Shown in pieces: positions 52,958-62,359 of a stretch of 64,000 bases of DNA. The notes under the pieces were generated by a model. It did no database searches. It was given only the letters and a program-made list of their open reading frames with translations, and had not been told where the DNA came from. Every line of letters starts with the position of its first letter. Position 1 is the first letter of the stretch. The stretch spans positions 744,001 through 808,000 of the forward strand of contig CAWBEY010000010.1 in assembly GCA_963788015.1 (NCBI GenBank), given 5' to 3'. This stretch comes from JBBRHH01 sp963788015 (GTDB lineage: Bacteria > Planctomycetota > Phycisphaerae > Tepidisphaerales > Tepidisphaeraceae). The translations under genes were made by a program, and so were the position numbers.

Positions 52958-53905
52958 ATGAATCGCGCCGTTCAAACAATCGCCAAAATCGTGGCCCCTG
53001 CCGTCGTCGCAGCCGCCTGTTTCTCGATCTACGCCGAGCCCGCCCCCGCGACCCGTCCCGCGACGCCCGCCACCCAGCCGGTTAGTGACGAAGTGCGGCA
53101 GTTGATTGGCCAACTCGGCAACGATGACTTCCATGTGCGCGAAGAGGCCGAGAACAAGCTGGCGAAAATGGGACGCTCCGCCGCGCCCGGCCTGAAAGAG
53201 GCTCTCAAGAGCGAAGACCCCGAGATTAAGTCCAAGGCCGAGGCGGTCCTGGCGCGCATCGATGCCCAGGAACAGCCTGTGGCCGGCGGCGACCAGGTGT
53301 TTATTCGGCGCGGCCGTCTCGGGGGCATTCGCCCCATGCCAATGCCCCTCGTCCGCAACCAGATCAGCGTAACCGTGGGCAACGGGGTTAAGACCGTGGA
53401 CTCCGACGAAAATGGCCGAAAGGTTCACATCACCGAAAATGCCGACGGCATCGCGATGACCGTCACCGAGCAAAAGGATGGGAAGGAAGTGGTCAGCAGC
53501 TACAAGGCCAAGAACGCCGACGAGTTGAAGACCAACAGCCCTGATGTGTTCCCGCTGTATCAGCGCCTTGCGGGTGGCGGCGGCGCTCAGATTCAGGGAC
53601 AGATTCAGATCAACGTCGTCGGCGACGGCGCGGTGCAGATCGCGCCCAATCCCAAACTCATCCGGCCACTGCCCGAGGTGCAGGTGGACGATGGCCCGGT
53701 GCGCGAACAACTCCAGGTGCAGCGCCAGGAGATTGATGCACAACTGGAGAAAGTCAATGCGGATGTGGCGAGGATCAACGCCGACAATGCCCGCCATATC
53801 GCGGAGATCCAGGCCCAGCAGCGCGAGATGCAGGATCGCCTGAATCGACGCCAGGAAGAATTGCGCCAACAGGCCGAGCAGCCAAAGCAAAACGCTCCGG
53901 AATAG
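52958..53905 (+). CDS. Exported HEAT-like repeat protein with C-terminal coiled coil
   Basis: About 315 residues from ATG 52958, preceded by AGAGGAG. Signal peptide (TIAKIVAPAVVAAACFSIYA), a PATRPATPATQP linker, then one or two HEAT-like helices (VRQLIGQLGNDDFHVREEAE, SAAPGLKEALKSEDPEIKSK). A middle part with strand pattern (RKVHITENADGIAMTVTEQK) resembles PDZ-neighbouring sensor segments of planctomycete proteins. The C-terminus is a long coiled coil rich in Gln (EQLQVQRQEIDAQLEKVNAD, RDRQEELRQQ-like). Function unknown; probably periplasmic. Confidence 0.7.
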   Translation: MNRAVQTIAKIVAPAVVAAACFSIYAEPAPATRPATPATQPVSDEVRQLIGQLGNDDFHVREEAENKLAKMGRSAAPGLKEALKSEDPEIKSKAEAVLARIDAQEQPVAGGDQVFIRRGRLGGIRPMPMPLVRNQISVTVGNGVKTVDSDENGRKVHITENADGIAMTVTEQKDGKEVVSSYKAKNADELKTNSPDVFPLYQRLAGGGGAQIQGQIQINVVGDGAVQIAPNPKLIRPLPEVQVDDGPVREQLQVQRQEIDAQLEKVNADVARINADNARHIAEIQAQQREMQDRLNRRQEELRQQAEQPKQNAPE

Positions 53906-53946
53906 CAGCGAATCCGCTAAATCTTTTTGAGGTGCATGCAACCGCT

Positions 53947-55365
53947 TCAGTGTCGCGGATTGCGAAGTCGATCACGCGCTTCCTGAAGGTTTTGCTGCAA
54001 ATCGCTGTGCTGGGCGGCGGCGGGAAGCTTGGCCATCTCCTCCCAGCATTTCACCGCCTGCGCGTAGTTCTTATCGGCAGTCGCCTGGAAAGCCTGGAAG
54101 CGCAGCAGACCCGCACGCGCCTTGGCTTCATCCAGCGAGAGCGCGGCTGGCGGGGTAATTTGAATTTCCTCCGACGGGGGCGCTACTTTATCGATCTTGA
54201 GGGCGGCTGAAGCTGTCCCGGTTTCCGGCTTGGTCGGCGTCTGCGTCACGACCGGCGCTGGTGTAAGAACTGGCGGGCCAATATCGATCTGCGTGCCGCC
54301 GCCTGGAACGTCTGCCGCGGCCGTTGGACGCGTGGCGGCAGTGGCATCTGCATTGGACGGACGCGTGGCTGCGGCCGCGGTTGTTTCGCGCGTTGTCGGC
54401 CGGGTAGCGGGAGGTGGGGACAGATCAGACAGGAATGTTGGATTGGTCGTGGGCGCTGCGGGCCTGGCATCCGCGGTCGAATCCACGGGGGTGAGGTTCG
54501 CCAGGCGCGGGGTCGCGTCTCGCCCATCGTCAGAAGGTAGCGCACCGCTGGGCTCTGTCGGCGTTGAGCGGGCAGGGCGTACCAGATCGTGCCACTCGCG
54601 CGTGACCCACTGCTGGCCGGTGTTGAAGTCCTTCGGATCAAAAAGGTACATCGCGCAGCCGCCGAGGATCGTCAATGCAAAGAGGATGATTAGCGCCGTC
54701 AGGATCGGCCGGCGGTGACGGTGCGACCCTCCCGCCCCCATGCCAAAAGCGGCCAGCTCGAGGCTGCCGCGGTGGTCGGCCATCTCGATCATCTCCACCT
54801 TCTCAGACGCACGCGGCATCGGCATCACCCCCAGATCAGGCCCGCCGCGCCCGGACGAGGGCCAGGCCATTCCAGTGGAGGCAGTGGGCGCGGCCTCCGC
54901 GCCGGTGCGCTCGATCAGTGCATCCGGGTTCAGCGGCGGATCCTGAAGCCGCTTGCAGCCTGGGCAAACCTTCGATGACTTGGTGATCTCGCCCCCACAC
55001 CCCCAGCAAAGCCCAAACTCCCGGCTGATCCCTTTGACCTTGGAGGCATACCGCCAAAGCTGGTGGGTCGTCGGCCCGCGCACGATGCTGCGTGGCGTCA
55101 CCCGTCCCTTTTCGATCAGTGAAATCAGCGTCTCGAAGTTCATGCCCGGAGCCGAAGGATTGCGATGCTGAAGCACCGACCACGGGCCGACCTTGGAGCG
55201 GGTGGCCTGGCGGGTGCCGGGGGTGTCTTCCATGCCGCAGCGTGGGCAGGCGAGATCGCCCTTCTGGTTGATCTGGCCGCAGAAGGGGCAGACCGCCTTG
55301 AGCATCTCCACCTTGCGAAGGTCGGCCGCCGCATCGTCGAGTTGTGTGCTGGTATCTTCTCTCAT
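53947..55365 (-). CDS. Zinc-ribbon and GYF_2-like domain membrane protein
   Basis: About 472 residues from ATG 55365 (MREDTSTQLDDAAADLRKVE); the frame extends 20 codons upstream. Order: zinc ribbon CPFCGQINQKGDLACPRCG, a GYF_2-like region (MNFETLISLIEKGRVTPRSI, GPTTHQLWRYASKV), a second zinc ribbon CWGCGGEITKSSKVCPGCKR, one membrane helix (PILTALIILFALTILGGCAM), and a long Thr/Pro/Ala-rich periplasmic segment ending in a TPR-like helical pair (LLRFQAFQATADKNYAQAVK). The N-terminal half is cytoplasmic. Such proteins are common in planctomycetes, role unknown. Confidence 0.75.
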   Translation of the reverse strand: MREDTSTQLDDAAADLRKVEMLKAVCPFCGQINQKGDLACPRCGMEDTPGTRQATRSKVGPWSVLQHRNPSAPGMNFETLISLIEKGRVTPRSIVRGPTTHQLWRYASKVKGISREFGLCWGCGGEITKSSKVCPGCKRLQDPPLNPDALIERTGAEAAPTASTGMAWPSSGRGGPDLGVMPMPRASEKVEMIEMADHRGSLELAAFGMGAGGSHRHRRPILTALIILFALTILGGCAMYLFDPKDFNTGQQWVTREWHDLVRPARSTPTEPSGALPSDDGRDATPRLANLTPVDSTADARPAAPTTNPTFLSDLSPPPATRPTTRETTAAAATRPSNADATAATRPTAAADVPGGGTQIDIGPPVLTPAPVVTQTPTKPETGTASAALKIDKVAPPSEEIQITPPAALSLDEAKARAGLLRFQAFQATADKNYAQAVKCWEEMAKLPAAAQHSDLQQNLQEARDRLRNPRH

Positions 55366-55703
55366 GTGCCACTCCCCATCCGGGCTGCCATGTGGGCGTT
55401 TGCTTAACAGATAACCGGCATCCATGCACGGTCATTTCCATCATAGACACGGCTTTGGCCCGGGGGTGATTATTGTGGTGTGGAGTTTTTGAAAATGCAA
55501 CGGGGCGGAGTTGGGGGAATGGTTTGTTGGGCTGGCTCAAGGCGGCTTTTTGACGGGGGAAAGCTTTTTTACCACGGAGGACAGCGGAGGGCACGGAGGG
55601 GGAGGAGAGGGTTTTGCCGCGGAGGCGCGGCCTTTGGACACCCAATCTTGCGCAAGCGGGCAGCCTTCCCCCTGTGCCTCCCACGCTCTAAAATCCTCGC
55701 TTC

Positions 55704-57134
55704 ATGAACCCCGACACCTACGAATCTCCTCTGGCCACCCGCAATGCCTCGCCGGAAATGCTTCGGCTGTTTTCCGCCCAGCATAAATTTGGGCTGTGGC
55801 GTCGCCTGTGGCTTGAGCTGGCGCGCTCGCAGCGTCAACTGGGCCTGTCTCGCATCAGCGAATTGGCGCTGGCGCAGATGGAAGCGAATCTGGACAAGAT
55901 TGACTTTGAGAAGGCGGCGGGTTGGGAGAAGCGTCTGCGCCACGATGTGATGGCTCACGTCCATACTTTTGAAGAGGCCGCGCCGGCGGCCAAGGGGATT
56001 ATTCACCTGGGGGCCACGTCGCAGTATGTGGTGGACAATGCGGATCTGCTCATCATGCGGGATGCGATGCAGTTGCTGGCCGGGCGGCTTGCTAATGCGA
56101 TTGATGCGCTGGGGCAATTTGCCCTGCGCTGGAAGGATCTGCCCACGCTGGGCTACACGCATTATCAGCCGGCGCAGCTCACCACCGTGGGCAAGCGCGC
56201 TACGCTCTGGGCCGAGGACTTTGTGATTGATCTGGAGGATTTCGAGCACCGGATCAGGACGTTGAAGTTTCGCGGCGTGAAAGGAACTACTGGTACGCAG
56301 GCTTCATTCCTCTCGCTCTTTGACAACGATCACGAAAAGGTGGAGCAGCTTGACCGGATGGTCACCGAGCGGTTTGCGTTCGCCGAATCTTTTCCGGTTA
56401 CCGGCCAAACGTATCCGCGCAAGGTGGACGCTCAGATTGTGAGCACCCTTGCCAATTGTGCGGCCAGCGTTCACAAGTTTGCCAACGACATCCGCCTGCT
56501 GGCCGGGATGAAGCAGGTGGAAGAACCATTTGAAGAAGAGCAAGTGGGCTCGAGCGCCATGGCGTACAAACGAAATCCGATGCGATGCGAGCGTGCGACG
56601 GGGCTTGCGCGGTTTGTGATCTCTCTCAGCACGTCGGCGCTTCAGACGGCGGCCGAGCAGTGGTTTGAGCGGACCCTCGACGATTCTTCAAATAAGCGAT
56701 TGACTATTGCTGAGTCGTTCCTTGCGCTGGATGGCTGTCTGCAGATCGTCGTGAACGTGGCGCGGGGGTTGGTGGTTTACCCCAAGACGATTGAAGCGGC
56801 GGTGCGGGCGGAGCTTCCTTTTATGGCGACGGAAGAAATCCTGATGGCCGGGGTGCGGGCGGGGGGTGATCGCCAGGACTTGCACGAGCGTATTCGGAGC
56901 CATTCGCAACTGGCGGCCAAGGGTGTGAAGTTGGAAGGCAAGTCGAATGATCTGCTGGAGCGGCTGGGTGAAGACGCTGCGTTTAAGGATGCGGATTTGA
57001 CGGAGTTGCTGGAGCCTCGGAAGTTCGTTGGCCGGGCGCCGGAACAGGTGGTGCAGTTCCTCGCGGAAGTCGTGCAACCGGTTCGCGAACGTTATATGTC
57101 AGCCATCGGCCAGACGGCAGAACTGCGCGTTTGA
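55704..57134 (+). CDS. purB: Adenylosuccinate lyase
   Basis: A 476-residue member of the fumarase/aspartase superfamily; splits SAICAR and adenylosuccinate in purine synthesis. ATG 55704. Conserved blocks: VMAHVHTFEE, GIIHLGATSQYVVDNAD, LGYTHYQPAQLTTVGKR (catalytic His), and the loop signature GSSAMAYKRNPMRCE with the catalytic Ser. FERTLDDSSNKR and the C-terminal helices are present. Length and spacing are normal and no break is seen. A CACGGAGG-type repeat (ACCACGGAGGACAGCGGAGG, 55569-55588) lies upstream. Confidence 0.95.
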   Translation: MNPDTYESPLATRNASPEMLRLFSAQHKFGLWRRLWLELARSQRQLGLSRISELALAQMEANLDKIDFEKAAGWEKRLRHDVMAHVHTFEEAAPAAKGIIHLGATSQYVVDNADLLIMRDAMQLLAGRLANAIDALGQFALRWKDLPTLGYTHYQPAQLTTVGKRATLWAEDFVIDLEDFEHRIRTLKFRGVKGTTGTQASFLSLFDNDHEKVEQLDRMVTERFAFAESFPVTGQTYPRKVDAQIVSTLANCAASVHKFANDIRLLAGMKQVEEPFEEEQVGSSAMAYKRNPMRCERATGLARFVISLSTSALQTAAEQWFERTLDDSSNKRLTIAESFLALDGCLQIVVNVARGLVVYPKTIEAAVRAELPFMATEEILMAGVRAGGDRQDLHERIRSHSQLAAKGVKLEGKSNDLLERLGEDAAFKDADLTELLEPRKFVGRAPEQVVQFLAEVVQPVRERYMSAIGQTAELRV

Positions 57135-57492
57135 TATTTTCCCGCCTTCGTCGTAATAAATTACCCAAATTGCCATTTCAAATGGGGGTCACGTCTCGGG
57201 TTTTTGCGATTCGCAAGAACTTAATATGAATCGGGCGTTCATACGATTTGGCCCTAGTGTGGGCCAGTTGAGCAAGCTGAACAGTAACATGCGGACTCTA
57301 CCGTAGTTATGGATCAGCTGGTACGCTCAGGTATCATGCAAGTGCCGGTGATCACCACCTTTACGGGGTCTTCTGATCTGCGGCAGAAATCTTGGACTCT
57401 GGGGCGAACGAGCATTACAGTACCGATAATAAGGCCGAGGGCGCTCGGTTTCTTGCGCCGTCGCAGAGTCGATGTGGCATGGCACACGGGCT
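57135..57492. other. Intergenic region upstream of the PEP-CTERM genes
   Basis: About 360 bases. No gene-like frame and no strong palindrome are seen; it probably holds the promoter of the first PEP-CTERM gene but I cannot place it. Confidence 0.4.
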
Positions 57493-58530
57493 ATGAAGAA
57501 TCAGCGGCTGAGGAGAACTCGGGTGGCTATTGCGTGCGGCAGCTTTCTGGCGGCCGCCGCTTTGCCCTCCATTGGCCAGGCTTCGATTATTCATTTCGAT
57601 CCTGATGGCTCGCTTCATCAGGAAAACCCGGCTTCCAACGTCAGTTCGTTTAGCTACCTGCCCGGCAACCTGCTCATCCAAAACGGCCTGCAGAACGCCT
57701 CGATCGGCCAGACTTTTACGTCAGATGCTTATTTCCAGGCCCGCCTGGGCAATCTCTTTGACATCAACAGCAATGCCCTGACCGTGAACAACTTTGCGCG
57801 TTCGAGCACCGCCAACACTGGGTTTGAGATCACGGCCGTTGCGACGTTCACGGCCGTCATTCAGAAAATTACCCAAAACGCGTACGGCATCGCATTGTCA
57901 TCGGGGCCTTCCTCTTCGTTCAAGCTGTACTACGACGCAACCGGCACGCGCGCCAATGACCTGACGGGCGACGGCTTCACGGATGGGACAGCGATCCTGA
58001 GTGGTTCGATCACCGGCATCAGCACGAGCCTTTTCAGCTTGAATGGCGCTGGGGGGGCGTTGGATCAATTCGGTGGAGTAAACAACTATCAGGGCATTAC
58101 GGCGACGAAAATGGGCGGCAATCTGAATATGTCGGTTAGCGTGGGATCAGAAGACGCCAGTTTCTTTCTGGATGGTGACCAACTGGCCTCAATGGTGTTT
58201 CAGAGCAATCTGAAAGCGCCGTTTGACGCTGTGGACCCATCGCAGCGATTCGCGCCCCCTGGCACGGAGAGTACGAGCTTTCAACCTGCGTTTGTTTCTC
58301 ACAATGATGGAAGCGTGGGGGGCGACGTGCAGTTGCAGACGGCCGCGAATTCTTCGTTTTTCACGGTGGAAGAGCACGCCGTTCCGGAACCGGCGATGCT
58401 TCCGGTCCTGGGGCTGTGCCTGGGCTTGGCAGGGTGGCGACGCCGGTATTCGTCGGCAAATAAGGCATCGTTCGCCAATTACCCGTCGAGAACGCATCGC
58501 GGGAAGAGCAGCCGGGCGAATTCAACTTGA
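57493..58530 (+). CDS. PEP-CTERM sorted surface protein
   Basis: A 345-residue protein from ATG 57493. N-terminal signal (RVAIACGSFLAAAALPSIGQ), a beta-rich body (IIHFDPDGSLHQENPASNVS, FTSDAYFQARLGNLFD), and near the end VPEPAMLPVLGLCLGLAGW followed by RRR, the PEP-CTERM signal read by exosortase. Unusually, 27 polar residues follow the RRR cluster, while most such proteins end within a few residues. Paralogous to the next gene. Probably exported to an extracellular or polysaccharide-linked location. Confidence 0.8.
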   Translation: MKNQRLRRTRVAIACGSFLAAAALPSIGQASIIHFDPDGSLHQENPASNVSSFSYLPGNLLIQNGLQNASIGQTFTSDAYFQARLGNLFDINSNALTVNNFARSSTANTGFEITAVATFTAVIQKITQNAYGIALSSGPSSSFKLYYDATGTRANDLTGDGFTDGTAILSGSITGISTSLFSLNGAGGALDQFGGVNNYQGITATKMGGNLNMSVSVGSEDASFFLDGDQLASMVFQSNLKAPFDAVDPSQRFAPPGTESTSFQPAFVSHNDGSVGGDVQLQTAANSSFFTVEEHAVPEPAMLPVLGLCLGLAGWRRRYSSANKASFANYPSRTHRGKSSRANST

Positions 58531-58700
58531 TTTTTCGGCGATTTGACCGATAATAGAGGCGAAAGTTGAAGTCCACTGGAGAATTCGAGGGCAGTGAGGT
58601 GTCGGCGGGGGGAGGACTTGAGCGAGATAGTGGGCCAAAATCTAACCGCGGAATGTGTCCTTATCGGACATGCAGCGGCTCATTGACTGGAGCGAGGGCA

Positions 58701-59724
58701 ATGTTCGGTAAACTGAGTACTCCGACGACGATTGTTCGCGACCGCCTGCGCGGTTATCGGTCTAGGCGCGGCGGCCGACGCTGGCTATGGATCGCCGATT
58801 AGCTTTGACCCTGACGGTCCCAACGCGCACGGCAGCACCAGCAACAGCGCTGTGTCGGTGTCGAGTTTTGAATTTCAGCCGGGCAATGTGCTCCTTCAGG
58901 GAGCGTTGGCGTCGGCAGTCGCCCCCGAGCAAAGCCTTCCCATTGATGTGTATCTCCAGTTTCGCGTCTTGAACCTGCTGGACTCCAACGGAGATCCGAT
59001 CCCGCTGAGCGGTTTCGAGCCGCCGCCTGGAGGCGGCCGGGAATTTGAGCTGACGGCGGTCGGGCATTTTAAGGCCACAGCGACACGCCATGCGGATTTC
59101 GGCTCGTCCACCACATGGAGCCTTGCCTTGGCCGCTGGTTCGCCCAATCGCTTTGAGATGTGGTATGACGACAATCCTCTTACCAAAGCCAGCGACTTTA
59201 CGGGCCTGGGCTTTAATGATGGCACACGCATCCTCAGCGGCACGCTGTCCAATATCGACGCTGGAGATTATCTGTCGAATGTTTCGTCAGTCAGCGCCTT
59301 CGATCAGTTTTCCAGCCCGAACACTGCGCATTATTCGGACTACACGACGGCCGCCGTCGGGGGAGATCTGACGTTCACGGCTGGCGTGACCAGCCAGAAC
59401 TCGCAATTTTTCCGGGACGAGCTTGGCGTCGTGACGGTGACGCCTTCTACAAACCTCAACAGCCCCTACCACAACGTTGATCCGTCTGAGGCGTTCACAA
59501 GCCTGTTGCCCAGCACAAGCCCCGGGGATGTTTCACCCGATCTTGGAGCGAGCAAGATCAATGGCGTTAGCGGGAATGATATTCAGCTTGAAGCCACCCA
59601 TCCGACCGCTTCATTTGAAACCGCTGCGGAGGTTGTTCCCGAGCCGGGCGCGGTCTGGGGCTGCCTGATTGGGGCGGGGTGGTTTGGCGCCTCGCGGCAA
59701 CGGCGGCGTCGCAACGTCGTCTGA
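58701..59724 (+). CDS. Second PEP-CTERM protein, probably frameshifted near the start
   Basis: About 340 residues. ATG 58701 gives MFGKLSTPTT in one frame; the signal-like LFATACAVIGLGAAADAG continues one frame over from about 58732 (TTG), so a break at about 58730 is likely. The body parallels the previous gene (SPISFDPDGPNAHGSTS, SSFEFQPGNVLLQGALASA, FTGLGFNDGTRILSGTLSNI). The end VVPEPGAVWGCLIGAGWFG plus RQRRRR is the PEP-CTERM signal. The two genes look like a tandem duplication with about 40% identity by eye in the aligned blocks. Confidence 0.75.
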
Positions 59725-59887
59725 TGCACGCGCCTGCCCGTGTCTTTTATCGGCGCTATTGAAGCCCGCTGGACTAACTGCCGAAGATAATTCCGGCGGC
59801 AGGATCGTTGTCTGGCCCACTTCGCGGTTTTCGGTAAACCTTGCGACCGGCTTTCCATACTCACGCCCGCCCCAAGGAATTGCTCGC

Positions 59888-62353
59888 ATGCCACGCGACA
59901 TCCCAGTTGGAAACGGGCGGCTGCTCGTCACCTTCGATCATCAATATCAGATTCGCGATATTTACTTCCCGCACGTCGGGCAGGAAAACCATGCTGGAAA
60001 TGGCCCGTGCCGCTTCGGCATTTATGCAGACGTTCCGGGCACCAGTCGCAGCGCCCTGTTCTGGACCACCGACGACTGGAACATTCATCAAAAATATCTT
60101 CGCGATACCCTGACCACGGCCGTCACGCTCGAACATGCTGAGCTGAAGCTTTCGCTTTATTGCAACGACGTGGTTGATTTCCATCGGCCAATCGTCGTGC
60201 GCAAAATCAGGGTGAAGAACCTTGCCTCCAAGGAACGTGTTGTCCGCATCCTTCACCATCAAGACTTCAACATCATGGGCACGAAGGTTGGCGACACCGC
60301 CTACTACGATCCTGAGTTGCGGTCGCTGATCCATTACCGGAACAAGCGCTATCTGATGGTGACTTTCTTTGGCAGCGGCGAACAGCGCATCGATGAATAC
60401 GCCACCGGCACCAGCGGCTTCCATGGCGCGGAAGGCACCTGGCGAGACGCTGAAGATGGGCATCTCCAGGGCAACCCGATTGCGCAGGGCGCGGTTGATT
60501 CCACGATCTCGCATCACGTGAATCTGCCGGCCGACGAGGAGCGCACAGCGTACATGGTGATTATTGCCGGCGAGTCGCGCGAGCAGCTTGTGGAGCAGCA
60601 CAAGTGGCTGATCAAGATTGGCCCGCAGGGCGTGATCGACCGCACCACAAGCTATTGGCGGCTGTGGGCCGGCGGCACGAACATCAACTTTGGCAACCTG
60701 CCGCCGCAGGTGGTGGATTTGTTCAAGCGATCGCTGCTGGTGGTGCGCACGCAGATTGACAACAACGGCGCGATCATTGCGGCCAACGATTCTGACATCA
60801 TGCAGTTTTCGCGCGACACGTATTCGTACATGTGGCCGCGGGATGGGGCGCTGGTGGCCAACTCGCTGGACCTGGCGGGCTTTCCCGATCTGGCCCGCTC
60901 GTTTTTTTCCTTCTGCAAGGACGCGATTACGCCCGAAGGCTACTTTCATCACAAGTACAACCCCGATGGCTCGCCGGCGTCATCGTGGCACCCGTGGGTT
61001 CTTAAAGGGTCGCGCGTGCTGCCAATTCAGGAGGACGAGACGGCGCTGGTGGTGTGGGCCTTGTGGCGGCATTACTACCGCTATCGCGACATTGAATTTG
61101 TGAGGCCGCTCTGGGTGGATTTGGTCCAGAAGGCGGCGGACTTCATGGTTAAATACCGCGACCCGCGCACGGGCTTGCCGATGCCCAGCTACGATCTCTG
61201 GGAAGAGCGCTGGGGCGTTCACGCCTTTACTGTCGCAACTGTTTATGGCGGGCTGAAGGCCGCTCGAAATTTTGCGGTCTGCTTCGGGGATCGCCAGCGC
61301 GCCGAGAGCTACAACAGGGCCGCCGACGAGATTAAGGCCGCGGCCGCGCGGTATCTGTTCAGCGAGCGCCTGAACCGCTTTGTGCGCCGTCTGGTCCCAC
61401 TGGACAACCCCACGCCACCCGGCACGAACAACTATGTCGAGCGCCAGCCGCTGAGCATCGAGCCCAACGTCGAGGAGCTGTTTGAGGTGGACGACATTGT
61501 CGATGCGTCGTTGTACGCGATCTTTAAGTTTCATCTTTTCGAGGCGGACGATCCGCGCGTTGAATCAACCATGGCGGCCGTGGAAGACAAGCTGTGGCTC
61601 AAGACGGGCGTTGGCGGCGTGGCGCGGTATGAAGGGGATTACTACCATCGCATTACTAATGATCCCGGCATTCCGGGAAATCCATGGTTTATCTGCACGC
61701 TGTGGCTCGCGGATTACCTCATCGCCCGCGCGAAAACTGGGGCGGAGTTGAAGGGGGCGTTGCCGATCTTTGAGTGGACAGCCTCGCATGCGCTGGAATC
61801 GGGCGTGCTTGCGGAGCAGGTCAATCCGTATACCAACGCGCCTCTTTCGGTGAGTCCGCTCACCTGGTCGCACGCGACGGTCGTGAGCACGGTGATTAAG
61901 TATCTGGAAAAGCTGGAGCAGATTTCAAAGTGCGACCACTGCCATCACCCGATGTACCGACTGCGCCGGCGCGGGCCGGTGGAGATGGAGACGGGTGTGA
62001 CGTTTGACCGGCTTGACGCGGATTTTGACGCGGCAGCCCGGGAAGCGGTCAGTCCTGTGGGAAAGTTTGTCCACGAAGACCGCAAGACCGGCCTCGCATC
62101 GCGCGTTACGCTGGCCATCGATGTCAGCGACTGCATCGGCTGTGAAGTCTGCGTGGCGCACTGCCGGAAAGATGTGCTGACGATGGTGGATGGCAAGGTG
62201 CTGGTGGACACGCGACATCTCAACGATTGCGACATGGACGGCGAATGCGTCGAAGTCTGCCCGACGAACGTGGTGTCGTTGACAATCGTCCCGATGGAAC
62301 CGGCGGTAAACAGTGATCCGCCCGCGCAACCCGCTCCGCAAAGGGCGGCATAG
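59888..62353 (+). CDS. GH15-type glycoside hydrolase fused to a C-terminal ferredoxin domain
   Basis: An 821-residue protein from ATG 59888 (MPRDIPVGNGRLLVTFDHQY), no signal peptide. Residues 1-660 form a GH15 glucoamylase-like enzyme: N-terminal beta-sandwich (IRDIYFPHVGQENHAGNGPC), then the (alpha/alpha)6 barrel with MWPRDGALVANSLDLAG (about 315), EDETALVVWALW, YDLWEERWGVHAFTVATV (probable acid Glu, about 437) and SPLTWSHATVVSTV. After CDHCHHP (about 681) and a 60-residue linker comes a two-cluster ferredoxin module: CIGCEVCVAHC (about 748) and CDMDGECVEVCPTN (about 779). In the second cluster the residue at the second Cys position is Asp. The frame is continuous throughout. Confidence 0.88.
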   Translation: MPRDIPVGNGRLLVTFDHQYQIRDIYFPHVGQENHAGNGPCRFGIYADVPGTSRSALFWTTDDWNIHQKYLRDTLTTAVTLEHAELKLSLYCNDVVDFHRPIVVRKIRVKNLASKERVVRILHHQDFNIMGTKVGDTAYYDPELRSLIHYRNKRYLMVTFFGSGEQRIDEYATGTSGFHGAEGTWRDAEDGHLQGNPIAQGAVDSTISHHVNLPADEERTAYMVIIAGESREQLVEQHKWLIKIGPQGVIDRTTSYWRLWAGGTNINFGNLPPQVVDLFKRSLLVVRTQIDNNGAIIAANDSDIMQFSRDTYSYMWPRDGALVANSLDLAGFPDLARSFFSFCKDAITPEGYFHHKYNPDGSPASSWHPWVLKGSRVLPIQEDETALVVWALWRHYYRYRDIEFVRPLWVDLVQKAADFMVKYRDPRTGLPMPSYDLWEERWGVHAFTVATVYGGLKAARNFAVCFGDRQRAESYNRAADEIKAAAARYLFSERLNRFVRRLVPLDNPTPPGTNNYVERQPLSIEPNVEELFEVDDIVDASLYAIFKFHLFEADDPRVESTMAAVEDKLWLKTGVGGVARYEGDYYHRITNDPGIPGNPWFICTLWLADYLIARAKTGAELKGALPIFEWTASHALESGVLAEQVNPYTNAPLSVSPLTWSHATVVSTVIKYLEKLEQISKCDHCHHPMYRLRRRGPVEMETGVTFDRLDADFDAAAREAVSPVGKFVHEDRKTGLASRVTLAIDVSDCIGCEVCVAHCRKDVLTMVDGKVLVDTRHLNDCDMDGECVEVCPTNVVSLTIVPMEPAVNSDPPAQPAPQRAA

Positions 62354-62359
62354 GCCACG

